In this document: one piece after another, positions 1 to 10,372 of the stretch
Layout: each line of letters starts with the position of its first letter
How positions within the stretch are numbered: position 1 is the first letter of the stretch
Assembly: GCA_026182355.1 (NCBI GenBank)
Contig: JAPFBL010000049.1
Coordinates: 5,973,001-6,037,000 of the forward strand
Source: Hermatobates lingyangjiaoensis
Lineage: Eukaryota; Arthropoda; Insecta; Hemiptera; Hermatobatidae
Direction of reading: 5' to 3'
Length of the DNA: 64,000 nt
The notes under the pieces: generated by a model
What the model saw: the letters and a program-made list of their open reading frames with translations, nothing else
The model's database searches: none
Told to the model about the DNA's origin: nothing
Position numbers and translations under genes: made by a program

Positions 1-611
1 ACTGAAGGTCTGTAGAGGAACCTTGAAGCAACTACAACCTAATTATAACCATTATAATAATTTATTGACCTTCTGTAATCTAGAAAAAAGTCGATAGTCT
101 GAATAGGTAGGAAGCTACCCTCTAGTCTAAGGGCTCTTCATACTTCTATTGTATAATCTACCAGCAACTTTCACAGCAAGAACAAAAATAGAACACGAGG
201 CAATAGAAGTAACTACGAGGCAACACGTACATTGTTTAGAAATAGTAAATTTTTCTATATTTACATTCCAAATGCGTTAACAGTAATGGAACATGAATGT
301 ATTGAACCAGAACGGAGAACAATTTCAGCAAGAATTATAAGAAGGCCTAAATAACTGTTCTTTTGAATAAAGTTGAAGATATTCAAATTTAGCCTTTTTT
401 TGAACAAAGAACTGAACTTAATGACTCAATACAGCAAAAAAGAAGCATAGAGATTTCAGATTTATTATCTCTGACGTATACGTATAAACGAAGTTGATAT
501 GTATCCCCAACACGGAACAAAAATAAACTAAAACTCCTACTTTTGCTACCAAAAGAACTACATTACTTAATGTTAAAAATTACTTTTCTAATTACAATAT
601 TTTAACTTTAC
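1..611. other. AT-rich stretch, nothing recognised
   Basis: No long open frame, RNA gene or repeat shared with the rest of the window was seen here. Confidence 0.5.
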
Positions 612-800
612 CTACTTTTTACTTTACTATAAGAAAATTATAGTGATCCTGAAAAAATCGATCTCAGAATTTTTGACGGAATTACATGTTTTGAGGCCCT
701 AGAAGTCCTTTTATGAAGTTTTGTCGATGATATCTCTGTGTGTGAATAGGTGGGTGCGTGGGTGGGCGGGTGTTGTGGGTATGTGTCCAAAGTTTGTGGC
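612..800 (+). repeat. Dispersed repeat family A, copy 1
   Basis: The copy starts with the family's short inverted repeat ACTTTACTATAAG and continues through a conserved block (tagtgatc..gaaaaaatcgatctc, then ttgacggaattacatg and gatgatatctctgtgtgtg). It ends in a GT/GGGT-rich tail. Related copies lie at about 6556, 16441, 25310, 28412 and 29133, with a weaker reversed one at 58515. No protein coding was seen. A non-coding element that ends in a microsatellite fits the style of microsatellite-associated, non-autonomous elements, but I cannot name the family. Confidence 0.65.
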
Positions 801-1189
801 TACGGTCCACATAGAATCTTTTATGTATTAAGTTGATATTTTACACAAAAATGGTCCTCATAGCTTAGATGAGTCCTATTGTTTAGGAGCAATTATGCAT
901 GATGGAAAAGTCACTTTTTTTTTGTGAAAAATCTGTTTTTATACAACATTCTTTCTGCTAAACTACTAATTCTAGAGTCTTAAAGTTTTTGCATTATCTT
1001 TGAGGCTACAAAGGCAACGAACCTCAGATATTTAAAATCACAGGAACTATTTCTTTTTTCAATAAAATGATAAAATTTAGACTTATAGTTCAATTTGAAA
1101 GCTTGTGAGAGCGATACGAGCCATTTTGTTTGACCTATCAAACGATATAGGTATATAAAACTCTACCTAAAAATACAAGTTTATGTGGA

Positions 1190-1395
1190 AAATGAGTTGA
1201 GATAATTTTTTCAAAATTACGTTTACCAATGGGTTGTTAGAGTACATTTTTCTATTTTCAGAAAATGTTTTTGATGTTAAACGGCTCATTTAAAAGCATT
1301 ACAAAAATTAACAATTTTTAAAAAAAAATAATGAGATTTCAATTACGACAAAGAGCAATAAAGCTATAAAAACTGAATATTGATCCTGGACTAAC
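1190..1395 (+). repeat. Repeat family B, copy 1, upstream part
   Basis: This block matches 14360-14580 of the second copy, for example the shared run gagcaataaagctataaaa followed by ctgaatattgatcctggacta. In copy 2 the match runs straight into the sequence seen here only at 2606, so about 1.2 kb has been inserted between 1395 and 2606 in this copy, or lost from copy 2. Confidence 0.65.
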
Positions 1396-1474
1396 GGGTC
1401 AGCTGTTATACTTGTTGAATTTATTGATATTTTTTACATTGTTTACATTGATTTAAAAATTTCTTGAATGAATT

Positions 1475-1715
1475 CTCTGAAATAAAATTGATGTGTAGAG
1501 GTTTAATGAAAAATGTGAAAATTATTTAATAACTTAATATTATATGTAAAAGAATATATTTCTTACAAGTAAAAAGTTAGTACCAATGATCATATATTTC
1601 TGATGCTATCCATGGTATGAAGGATTTATCTAACAAAATGCTCTAATGAATCCATGTTTTTCACAACTCAACAAAATTTAATATCAGATTTAGACTGATT
1701 ATTAAATTGTGGAAT
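1475..1715 (+). repeat. Direct repeat E, left copy
   Basis: The block shares runs such as aataaaattgatgt, aggtttaatgaaaa and tccatggtatga with 2295-2525 in the same orientation. The pair lies inside the extra DNA that separates the two parts of repeat B copy 1. They could be ends of an inserted element, but no coding was seen between them. Confidence 0.55.
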
Positions 1716-2210
1716 ATGAATATGTTATTATGGAATAAGTTCTGAAGTTGTGGTGTGGATGGAAGAAATGTGTGTTCTCAGAAGGGGAGAATTTGCTATC
1801 TGATAAACGATGCAAAATACTTGATTTTTATTGAAATTATATGCTTGGTTTTATGAGTATAAAATTAAATGAAATCAATACATTCATCAGTAAATAAATG
1901 TTGTTTGGTGTCTCGTAGGTGGCTGTCATTGATTTTGAGTAAGGAACCTTAAATAAATTTCTAAAGTTTATTAAATTTAAACTTTAGAAATGATATCACT
2001 ATATTTTCGGATTTCTTGTAATTTTCAGGAAAGAAGAAGTAGAAAAGAAAGAAAAAATACAGCAATGGAGACGTGAAAGCGTCTACCGACCGATCAAAGT
2101 TTTAAACGTATTGATTATATCAGAAGTATTGAAAGTTTTAATGTTTCGTATTCAATCCTGTTTAAAGATAAATGATTTGAATGCCAAAAAATTTGACAAC
2201 TTAAATTTTA

Positions 2211-2285
2211 GTAGTTAATGACACTGAATGGTAGCTGGTGACACTGATTAGTGGTTGATGACACTGATTAGTAGTTGGTGACAAT
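2211..2285 (+). repeat. 20-bp minisatellite, about 3.7 units
   Basis: Imperfect tandem copies of a 20-bp unit of the form tagttggtgacactgattag are seen. The units differ by one to four bases. Confidence 0.8.
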
Positions 2286-2294
2286 TATTTTTTT

Positions 2295-2525
2295 GAGTAA
2301 ATCCACTTAAATAAAATTGATGTTTAAAGGTTTAATGAAAAGTTTTTATGTAATAAAAAAACAATAAAATTCTGACATATACAAAATAAACACAAATCAA
2401 ACATATAATTTCTGATATTTTCCATGGTATGATGAATTTGCCTCACAAAATATTCTAATCAATCTATACATTGCACCCAAGAACAAAACTTAGTATCAGG
2501 TGTAACTATTTTTGTGTTTACGAAT
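2295..2525 (+). repeat. Direct repeat E, right copy
   Basis: Second copy of the block at 1475-1715, same orientation and diverged by many substitutions and small gaps. Confidence 0.55.
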
Positions 2526-2605
2526 CATATTAACTTTGGGCAATATTGAAGTGTAAGGAATGACCCTTTCCTATTAAGTTGATGATAAATATCCAGTATT
2601 TTTAC

Positions 2606-3400
2606 TATTCTAGTCTAATAGTTCATATAAATTATTTTCAAAAATTTCAAGCTTCCAGCTATTAAAGCTGTAAATTATATGCAGTATAAAGTTGTAAGTA
2701 CAGCACGCAGGAAAAAGATAACACTCGGTCAGAGAAAAATAGGATTTTATGATTTTTGACAAAAGGATTGAAAGTGAGTTTCTAAAAAACACATGCCATA
2801 AAATTCGCAGAATAATATTTCTATAAAAGACCAAAAATGTAAAACATAATTCAAAAATGAAAACATTCTTTGAATAATAATAAATGAAATTATCCCACAT
2901 CTTAAATTAAAAATTATCTTTAAACGACGTTTTTATTACATGTTTCTGACATTTTTCAGATAAGATAGGAATATTTTCAAAATGGGAATATATTCAAGTT
3001 TTAAATGGGAATCTTTGTCTTAAATTGTTAATGTAGAAGCAGGTCAGATAAACTATGTAAGAGGAAAAAGTAATGTTCTCCTTAAGAGATTATTTCGTAA
3101 CTTGAAATCTACAATTTTGCTTTTCAAAAATGTTATTACTGCTGTAGTTATACTATTGATATTATATGCATTAGTGGTGTGATATACGAAAATAAGCATA
3201 TATATTAATCAGTCGGTCAATCTGCACTATCGGTACTACGTCCAGGAATTAATGTATCCATAATAAACCTTTCCCATTTAGAGATTTATATTATGCCTAA
3301 ATGAGACATTATATATTATATAACCAAGAAGTTTGATATTATGTTTTCTTATAGTAAAATTGAGTATAGGTCACTCCAGATATTTTTGTAAATAATTTAT
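2606..3400 (+). repeat. Repeat family B, copy 1, main part
   Basis: The block is collinear with 14590-15450: shared runs include ctattctagtctaatagttc, acagcacgcaggaaaaagat, aatgaaattatcccacatct and tatttcgtaacttgaaatct. A partial third copy is at 34190-34640. Read on the plus strand, part of it (about 3100-3180) can be translated as a hydrophobic segment preceded by basic residues (RLFRNLKST..LLFKNVIT). Near 3350 a short peptide of the form YSKIEYRSLQIF appears, whose counterparts occur in the other copies. No known family was recognised and the frames are broken. Confidence 0.65.
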
Positions 3401-4140
3401 AAGGGTGCGAAATGAATCTTGAAAAGGTTTAAGTATATGAAGATAATTCTATAAATTTCTACTAAACTCTTGAACTAACTTGGCAGTTATTACTATTATT
3501 AGGAAGAAAAGATTAATTTTTTTAGTAGGAAATTTCTGGAAGCTCTGAATACAAGTTTGATGAGCACTAAATAAAGTTTGTTCTTGTTAAAAGCAGGTTA
3601 TTATTAATACCACTTAGTCGTTTACCTGAAGTTAAGTGGCTTTAAACCAAGTTATATTTATAGCTGTTCACTGTGAAAATGACCGGTAAATTAACTATTA
3701 TTAAGTCATTTACTGTAAGCGAATAGTTAGCATATGGAAAATTAAAAGATAATTTTCCTATTTTGATGAAGGAAATTATAATCCTTGTTCCCTTTATGAC
3801 ATTACTTGGTAGTTTCAATTCCTCCAGGTAAATTTCTTAAGCATTCATTCATTTGTAACTTTCATAGGAATCAGTGAGAGAGAGAGAAAATAACAAAAAG
3901 AGATAGCGAGTGAGTGAGCAAAGTGCTTTGTTATTTAGAATGATCTGTTGGAGACACGACATGCCGTATTTAAAGTATTAAATTTCGGAATATTGAATAT
4001 TAAATTTAACCAATTATTTGACATTTCTAGAGCATTTCATATTTTCTCTTCAGATTAGTCTCTCCATAATAGAGAGCCTCTTACAATCATAAGTATGTAG
4101 TTTATTTTGATGAAGAATATAATTTACACCAAAATTTTGG

Positions 4141-4142
<2 letters not shown>
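3401..4142. other. Unassigned AT-rich stretch
   Basis: It contains a short purine-rich run (gagagagagagaaaa, about 3878) but no recognisable gene or repeat. Confidence 0.45.
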
Positions 4143-4175
<33 letters not shown>

Positions 4176-4356
4176 ATTTCACATAAACATGTGTAATAAC
4201 AATCAATGATTGAACCACAATATGCAATGGGAAAACAAACCCAATGGGAAAACCCAACAGTTGGGTTATTGACTCTGACGAAGACCGATTGTTACGGTTG
4301 AAAGATCTTAGTCTTGTTTTCCCATTTCATATTGTAGTTTGATTATATATATATAA
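4143..4356. repeat. (TA)n-bounded inverted-repeat module M1
   Basis: A (TA)n tract at about 4143-4172 and a shorter one at about 4345-4356 bound a hairpin. Its arms lie at about 4213-4246 (tgaaccacaatatgcaatgg and onward) and 4314-4342, the approximate reverse complement. The loop holds the ribozyme-like core annotated at 4271-4313. The same plan (TA tract, arm, core, arm, TA tract) recurs across the window. Confidence 0.7.
4271..4313 (+). ncRNA. Hammerhead-ribozyme-like motif (M1)
   Basis: All parts of a small type I hammerhead can be placed. Stem I is GACT (4271-4274) with AGTC (4310-4313). The core strand CTGACGA is at 4275-4281. One extra A follows, then stem II GACCG (4283-4287) with CGGTT (4295-4299), using one G-U pair. 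GAAA is at 4300-4303. Stem III is the self-complementary AGATCT (4303-4308), and the predicted cleavage base is T4309, so NUH is satisfied. The extra A before stem II and the tiny stem III may weaken activity of a single copy. Self-cleavage is inferred, not shown. Confidence 0.65.
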
Positions 4357-5179
4357 ACTTATCCGTGTTGAATCGAAATGATTATTGAAATTGTTGATGA
4401 AGTTAATGATATCTGGTTGTCGGTGTCGAGTTTGTCGTATTTATGAGCCAGGCAACATTACTTGAAACAAGTACAATGCATTTTAGAATTACTAATAGTT
4501 TTACCTGGTTATTACTGCAATTCAAGTCCAGGTGAAACACATTCTCTGCTGATTAGTTGAAATCTTACTAAAGGAGGTTTTAGTTAAAAGTAATTATTGA
4601 ATGGAAATGTAATAATTTTGACTTAATATTAAATCTAAAAATTTATGAACAGAAAAACTGGGTCACACAGTGGGATGTATAATAATGATATCGACCAATA
4701 CCTATCAGAAAAATGAACTGTTTAATTTTTTGAACCCATTGCCTTCAAGAAAAGAGGCATATATTAAATTCTATGAAATTAAATAATATTTTATTTCACA
4801 AAACTACTGACTGTTAGAATAAACAAGTTTTGCACACAGCCTATGCAAAAATTTATTATCATAAAAAAATGTAAAAACATTGTACTAAAGAATGAAGCAG
4901 TTTTACGTTATGACAGTGATGATAATTTGAAAAAAAAACCGTAAGTTGTCGGATTTGTATGCATTAACTGAGAACATTTTTTTCGAAACTTGTACTGAAC
5001 TGCTGAGGAAGGGTACAAATTAAGTGGATATTTGATCACCTATGAATTTCATATTATTTTTACCACATAGTTTACAAATACGTTTCCGAGATAGATAAAG
5101 AGAAAATTAACTTACATATGATTTTTAAATTTGATATAGTAAAAATATTAATTTCTTAAATCAGATTAAATTGGACAAC
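4357..5179. other. Unassigned AT-rich stretch
   Basis: No gene, repeat copy or RNA motif was recognised. Confidence 0.45.
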
Positions 5180-5725
5180 TGAAACTGAATGATATGATTA
5201 TTCATAACAGCTTTACAAATGTTAACAACATTTTTTTAAAATCCCCATTGCGGTTTATTATTAAAAATTGATGCGGAAGTAAAAGAGATGAGATCACCTT
5301 TTCTGAAATTGAGATGATTCCTTTCAAGTCGTTATTTATGATAACTCAGCACCCTACATTGAAATTTCCATTGAATGACATTGCATTTAGCAACATATGA
5401 GCCGATCTACAAACACTTGATTCCATTAACTCATTCTAATGTTGCTAGATTAGTACAACCATGTATTAAATTAAAGTTAGTGAAGAGTAGCAACGTGCTA
5501 CCAAAAGCTCTTTCTGAATATAAAAAGTCCAGGGTAATTATTTTAAGTCTTAAAGAATTTTCTATTCTGCTAAATAATAGTTTTAGACCTAATTCTATTG
5601 ATTTGCATTTGTGATAAGTTTGTTGTCTATGATGAAGATGTTTATTTACCTAAAACTCCTCATATTACTATAGATAGAACTTTTGTAATTTTTAAAGTAA
5701 TTATACCTGTTATTGTAAGCTAATG
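5180..5725 (+). pseudogene. Frameshifted unknown protein-coding stretch
   Basis: Three successive plus-strand frames are open for long runs and hand over to one another: about 5280-5390 (DEITFSEIEMIPFK and onward), 5375-5614 (79 codons, with LPKALSEYKKSRVIILS), and about 5610-5725 (DKFVVYDEDVYLPKTPHI). This looks like one old reading frame of roughly 150-190 codons broken by two frameshifts, rather than chance ORFs. The composition is rich in Lys, Ile, Ser and Asn. No domain was recognised. An endogenous element or decayed host gene are both possible. Confidence 0.4.
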
Positions 5726-6555
5726 AAATATTCGTAGTAAGATAATATCTAATAACATAATTTTAATTTTATTCTATCATCAGAGATGTAGCTTAGGACT
5801 AGTAGCTGTATGATCATAAAAAACAATAAAAAAAGTCCCTTTTACATGTTCCAATAGTATTCACAAAAAATATTAATCAGTAATAAGTAAAATAAAAAAA
5901 TAAAGTAAGAAGTTTGATGTTGACGACATTTTACGAAAAGTGGCTTAAAATAGTATGAGTATTTTCATGAAGAAAAAAATATATGTATGACGATTTGAAA
6001 AGTTAATGGGTACAACACTGTTTGCAACATTCTTGCTAGACAACCATCAATCAACGTGAATAGCATAATCAAATTTATGTGATGTGTTGTTTGGTGATCA
6101 ATTATACAGTTTTAAGTATTTTATTGCACTAACATATCACTTCCAATCATTATAACACATTTTCTTCAACTTTTTCTATGATTGACTCAATTCTGAATGA
6201 TTCTATAAACTGATTGGTTAATTTGACATTGGAATATGTAAATTATCCCTTAAGAAGATACCTATTAACCAAAAAACTACTCTGTTACTAATATAAAACC
6301 TATTAGTTGATATCTTTAGAGTAATTACGTATCAGGTCTATTATGGGTAAATTGTGAATTTGAACTATAAAACAGTAGAATCTGCGAGTGCGGAGAAATT
6401 TTCAGACCCACCCTCCGAACTACACACAAAGACAACATCAAAATAACTTTCAAAAAAGACTATGGGGACTGGGGACCTTAAAAGATAACCTCTGTATCAT
6501 CGCTACATCATCGCTATACATTACTTATTCTGGAGTAATATATGGTGAACTTTCG
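5726..6555. other. Unassigned AT-rich stretch
   Basis: A short open frame at 6388-6585 overlaps the start of a repeat A copy and is probably not a gene. Nothing else was recognised. Confidence 0.45.
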
Positions 6556-6740
6556 TGTTCTTACTTTACTATAAGTAAAGTATAGTGATCGTGAGAAATT
6601 TGATCTCGAGATTTTGACGAAATTACATGTTTGGAGGTCTCCAAAGACGTTTTATGACGCTTTTTCGATGATGTCTGCGTATGTGTGGGTGGGTGCGTGT
6701 GTATGCAAAAGTTTGTGTAAATCCTGCTGTCCACAATCTC
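6556..6740 (+). repeat. Dispersed repeat family A, copy 2 (best preserved)
   Basis: The copy opens with a clear 19-bp interrupted palindrome, ACTTTACTATAAGTAAAGT, followed by atagtgatcgtgagaaa, tgatctcgagattttgacg and aattacatgtttggaggtct. It then runs into gatgatgtctgcgtatgtgt and a GT/GGGT-rich tail. It serves as the reference copy for the others. Confidence 0.7.
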
Positions 6741-7119
6741 TGATGGGTCGAGATTGCTAAGATTTCATTATATGACCTTCCGAAGCAACCCATATGTGGT
6801 GCTCAGTGTGCGTAGTGCACCTGATGTGAAGAGATAACGCTCCATTTAATTATATTTTGTCTTTGACTTAGTTGGTATGTTATTTTATGTTTATCTAATA
6901 CACATATTTATATTTTATTATTTAATTATTTCATTTTTTATTGTATTATTACTTTATTTATTTAATGCTGTTTGTATTCTTTATATTATTTTATTTTTTA
7001 TTAAAGCTTAGTCCATAAGTTTTATTTACGTATCATTTCCTCTGTTCATCTCTAGTTTTCTTCCATTTATTTTTTTTCCTATTCTAGACTTAATTTTAAT
7101 TTTATTTTAAATTGATTAT
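6741..7119. other. Unassigned AT-rich stretch
   Basis: It is rich in ttattt runs. No gene or repeat was recognised. Confidence 0.45.
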
Positions 7120-7300
7120 TGTCTACCTTATTCTCTGACCGTGACGTATGCACCAACATTGTTGGTCTCGAAAGGTGTCTGTACCAGTTTGCTTGGTTTC
7201 CCTCTCTTATCTCTCCTATAGACGGTTCAAACCAAAAGTTGAGGCTGTAAATGTGTGTTTTTAATTTCTCTATATTCTTCATTTACATTAAATTATATAT
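7120..7300 (+). repeat. Single half-copy of the 'gtctcc' hammerhead module
   Basis: It matches 7720-7890 in the same orientation (caacattgttggtctc, ggtttccctctcttat, then gacggttcaaaccaaaag). The ribozyme-like core is decayed: the expected CTGAAGA reads CTATAGA. The copy ends at a (TA)n tract near 7296-7307. Confidence 0.6.
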
Positions 7301-7334
7301 ATATATAAACTTTTTTGTTGGAAATACAATCCAA

Positions 7335-7880
7335 AATGGACAAATATAGTTCAATTTACCAAAAAAAAACATAGAAAAATTAAAAGCACACACATACAGT
7401 CTCTAATTTTTGGTTTGAACCTTCTTCAGGAAAGATAAGAGAGGGAAACTAAGCGCACTGGTTCAGAGACGATTGGAGACCAACAATGTTGCTGCATGCG
7501 CGCTCAGTTACAGAGAATAAGGTAGAAAGAAATCAGTTTATAATTAAATCAAATTAGTGAAATACGAAAAAATAATAAATAAATAAAAGAAAAAATTGAG
7601 GGATGGACAGATATATCTGTTCTTTTTATTTATTTATTGTTTTCATTTCTTATTTTTTCATATTTCACTAAATTAATTTAATTAGTGAATTTATTTAGTT
7701 TGATTAGTTTGATTCCTGTGTACCTTATTCTCAGTGACGGGGCGTGCATGTGGCAACATTGTTGGTCTCCAACCGTCTCTGAACCAGTGGGATTAGTTTC
7801 CCTCTTTTATCCCTCCTGAAGACAGTTCAAACTGAAAATTAGAGACTATAAGTGTGTGCTTTTAATTTTTCTATGTTCTT
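7335..7880. repeat. Long palindromic module M2
   Basis: Two head-to-head arms of about 250 bp (about 7355-7607 and 7622-7877) surround a perfect 14-bp palindrome at 7608-7621 (acagatatatctgt). Each arm carries the same series: a ttctctg..cgcgcatg block, caacattgttggtctcca, the ribozyme-like core, then agtgtgtgcttttaatt. The core in the right arm is intact (7813-7844). In the left arm (minus strand) it reads CTGAAGA but GAAA has become CAAA. Confidence 0.75.
7813..7844 (+). ncRNA. Hammerhead-ribozyme-like motif (M2, right arm)
   Basis: Stem I is CTC (7813-7815) with GAG (7842-7844). CTGAAGA is at 7816-7822, followed by one C. Stem II is AGTT (7824-7827) with AACT (7830-7833) around a very short loop. 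GAAA is at 7834-7837, the self-complementary AATT at 7837-7840 forms stem III, and the cleavage base is A7841. The minus-strand relatives at about 7958-7989 and 8212-8243 keep CTGATGA and the CTC/GAG stem I but have lost the G of GAAA. Confidence 0.55.
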
Positions 7881-7894
7881 TTTGTACATTGATT

Positions 7895-8300
7895 TTTATA
7901 TATGTACACGTATCAGGGTAAATTGTACGTACACAGTAATAGAAAAACACACTTAAGTCTCTAATTTTTGCTTTCATCGTCATCAGGAGAAAAGAGATAA
8001 GGACTCATGCGAAGTGACAGTTGGAGACCCAAATTTCAAAAACTGGAGACCGAAAGTGTTTTTGTCTATTTAATGTGAACCTATAGTTTACTCTGGAACG
8101 TTTGTTGGCCTTTGTGCATCGTTTTCTTGATGACAATATATATATACATGTATATATATACGTAAAAAAGTGAACTATAGGTACACAGTAAATAGAAAAA
8201 CACACTTACAGTCTCTTATTTTTGGTTTAACCGTCATCAGGAGAGAAGATATAGGGACACCAAGCGCACTTGGCAAGCGATGGTTGGAGACCCTACCATC
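7895..8300 (-). repeat. Two further half-copies of the M2 module (minus strand)
   Basis: Blocks at about 7903-8055 and 8165-8300 each contain, on the minus strand, CTGATGA (7980-7986 and 8234-8240), a short stem and the tail agagact..aagtgtgttttt. They are separated by (TA)-rich DNA. The 5' part of each carries the ggtctcca block. Both cores are degenerate at GAAA. Confidence 0.55.
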
Positions 8301-8325
8301 CCCAACGGTATATATATATTGACTA

Positions 8326-8361
<36 letters not shown>

Positions 8362-8364
<3 letters not shown>

Positions 8365-8560
8365 ATATAAACTATATTGATACAAAGAACACTCAGAAAT
8401 GAAACAGAAACCCACTACTATATTTCGATGTCCTCGTCATCAGGAAAATAAAAACGAGTCGCTCCGCAGGCAGACAAAAACTTCCTGATGACGTAGGGAA
8501 ATATAGTAGTGAGTTTCTGTTTCATTTTTGAGTGTTCTTTGTGTCAATATAGTTTATTTA
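8362..8560. repeat. Inverted-repeat module M3
   Basis: The arms are at about 8362-8438 (aactatattgatacaaagaa and on) and 8477-8560 (reverse complement). CTGATGA occurs on the minus strand at 8437-8443 and on the plus strand at 8485-8491, one in each arm. The minus-strand core keeps GAAA after a short stem (GA..TC). The module sits between (TA)n tracts at about 8330-8361 and 8592-8673. Confidence 0.65.
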
Positions 8561-8589
8561 GTTCGTGGAATCGTTTCATTTAATTGGTT

Positions 8590-8591
<2 letters not shown>

Positions 8592-8673
<82 letters not shown>
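8592..8673. repeat. (TA)n microsatellite, about 41 units
   Basis: An uninterrupted TA tract of about 82 bp, the longest in the window. It separates module M3 from a half-copy of the M4 type. Confidence 0.95.
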
Positions 8674-8674
<1 letters not shown>

Positions 8675-8699
8675 CAGATTGAATAATATATCGACCGTT

Positions 8700-8830
8700 T
8701 GATAGAATATGTGTGTTATCCAATCGGGATTCGGTCAAATTTTAAAGGCCCAAATATCAAACTCTCACTGCCGATGAAACGGTTTTATTTGAAAACTAAT
8801 TCATAGGCAGAAGTAAGAATTTTTTAACTA
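8700..8830 (-). repeat. Half-copy of the M4-type module
   Basis: On the minus strand it has TGCC (stem I), an AT-rich stem II of the AGTTTT/AAAACC type, a decayed GAAACGTC and GGCA (stem I partner). It resembles either arm of 8935-9320 but is unpaired here. Confidence 0.5.
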
Positions 8831-8934
8831 AGAAAATGAAATGTACATTATTTAAAGGAACAACCATCTTAACCGGACAAAACCTTCGACTAGACATCTA
8901 GTAGACTTCTAGAGTTATATATATATATATATAT

Positions 8935-9320
8935 ACAACTAAAAAAGGATAGATCGGGATGCGGTCAGTTTTTTCCACTTTCAATTCAAACTCTCATTGC
9001 CGACGTTTCGATTTTATTTAAAATCTTTTCCAAAGGCACAAATAGGAATATTGGAAATTGAAGGAACTATTACAATTACATTACTAAACTAGTATTGAAG
9101 GCTAAACTATTCTAGGAATAGTTTCCTACGAAATTTCTAGGAATAGTTTAACCTTCAATACGAGTTTGGTAATGTAATTGTAATAGTTCCTTCAATTTCC
9201 AATATTCCTACTTGTGCCTCTGGAAAAAGATTTTAAATAAAATCGAAACGTCGGCAATGAGAGTTTGAATTGAAAGTGGAAGAAACTGACCGCATCCCGA
9301 TCTATCCTTTTTTAGTTGTA
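8935..9320. repeat. Palindromic module M4
   Basis: Near-perfect head-to-head arms run from acaactaaaaaaggatagat at 8935 to its reverse complement ending at 9320. The centre is near 9125-9140 (ctaggaatagtttcctacg). (TA)n lies on both sides (about 8917-8934 and 9357-9381). Each arm has the same degenerate hammerhead-like core. A Penelope-like RT fragment starts just past the right TA tract. Confidence 0.8.
9215..9256 (+). ncRNA. Degenerate hammerhead-like motif (M4, right arm)
   Basis: Stem I is TGCC (9215-9218) with GGCA (9253-9256). Stem II is GATTTT (9229-9234) with AAAATC (9239-9244). GAAA is at 9245-9248, stem III is the self-complementary ACGT (9248-9251), and the cleavage base would be C9252. 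The strand that should read CUGANGA instead reads TCTGGAAAAA, so the catalytic core is not canonical. The fold is kept but activity is doubtful. A mirrored copy is in the left arm. Confidence 0.45.
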
Positions 9321-9350
9321 TATCTGTCACACGGTCGAGAATTTATTAGT

Positions 9351-9381
<31 letters not shown>

Positions 9382-9382
9382 A

Positions 9383-9600
9383 TGTGATTACCTTAAATTT
9401 GCTTTTGTCACTCAGTATAGAGTTGAGTTTGGTATTATACTCCTCTGTGGCTATTAAGACGTAGCTTGCTACTTGTCCGCTCTTCTGATTACGATGTTCG
9501 GGTCTTGCTTTAAAGACTTAACCGCATTGCGATGCCTCCAACCTATCGTCCCGCAAAGCGCATTAATGAATTGCTGATTATTAAAATGATTATTTAAATA
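9383..9600 (-). pseudogene. Penelope-like element reverse transcriptase fragment, N-terminal part
   Basis: Read on the minus strand, one frame gives AVKSLKQDPNIVIRRADK. A one-base shift then gives VASYVLIATEEYNTKLNS followed by ILSDKSKFKVIT. This matches the opening of Penelope-like reverse transcriptases, where a 'K.L..n.diVIk.ADKG..vVl...edY..k....L.d...f' series is typical. The fragment is frameshifted at the ADKG position and ends at the (TA)n tract at 9357-9381, directly beside module M4. No catalytic palm motif is present, so it is only a remnant. This physical link supports calling the modules Penelope-like terminal repeats. Confidence 0.65.
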
Positions 9601-10372
9601 GCTGATTATTAAATTCATTTTAGGAAAACTTACTGTTTTAAAGGCAATAATTTTCAGATTAAAATATTTTAAAACAGTTGATTTCAGAATAAATTTATGA
9701 ACACATACAAAATTATAAATTAATGCAAGAATTCTTATCAAAGAATTAATAATAACTTTGTTAATTTTAGATCTGATATTGGTTAATTTGTTTGTACTAC
9801 GTTCCTTAGGTGAAATGAAGGAGTATATTTATTATTTGTTAAGCATGGTGTTTCCTCAATTCATGTATATCTATACCATAGCATGAATGACCATATATAT
9901 GTTGATAACTTTATGTATCAGTATGAAGTTTTTTTTTTTTTTGTTAACTGAATTGTCACGAATTCCCATTCACTTAAAATTCAAAATATCTATTATACCA
10001 TGTAGAAACTGTAAAACAGGTATACCAGTTATATTTACATTGTAAATATAACTATAAATATAAATGCAGTTTTTGTAAGTTTACAATGTAGTAATTGAAA
10101 GTTTTTTGGAGTTTTTATTTTGTTTTTATTGACATAGAAATAAAGGATAAATATTTTTTTGTTTGGCCGAAATATTTTTATCTTGCAAGATTTTATATTT
10201 AAATTTACTTGCGCAATGTTGCTCTACAAAGTTTTATAAAAGCAGAATCGCAGGTAACTTCAATAAAAACCAATTATAAGCATCCTCTATTTGCCATGCA
10301 TATTTATTGTGATAAAGTACTGGTCATTATCTTTAAATAATGTATTAATTCAAATTGAATTAATAATGGAAA
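9601..10372. other. Unassigned AT-rich stretch
   Basis: It contains a small perfect hairpin at about 10027-10051 (gttatatttaca with tgtaaatataac). No gene was recognised. Confidence 0.45.

Noticed and set aside
7120..8300. CRISPR-like array of spaced repeats
   Set aside because: The repeats are inverted half-modules of unequal spacing in eukaryotic DNA. There are no short uniform repeats or cas genes.
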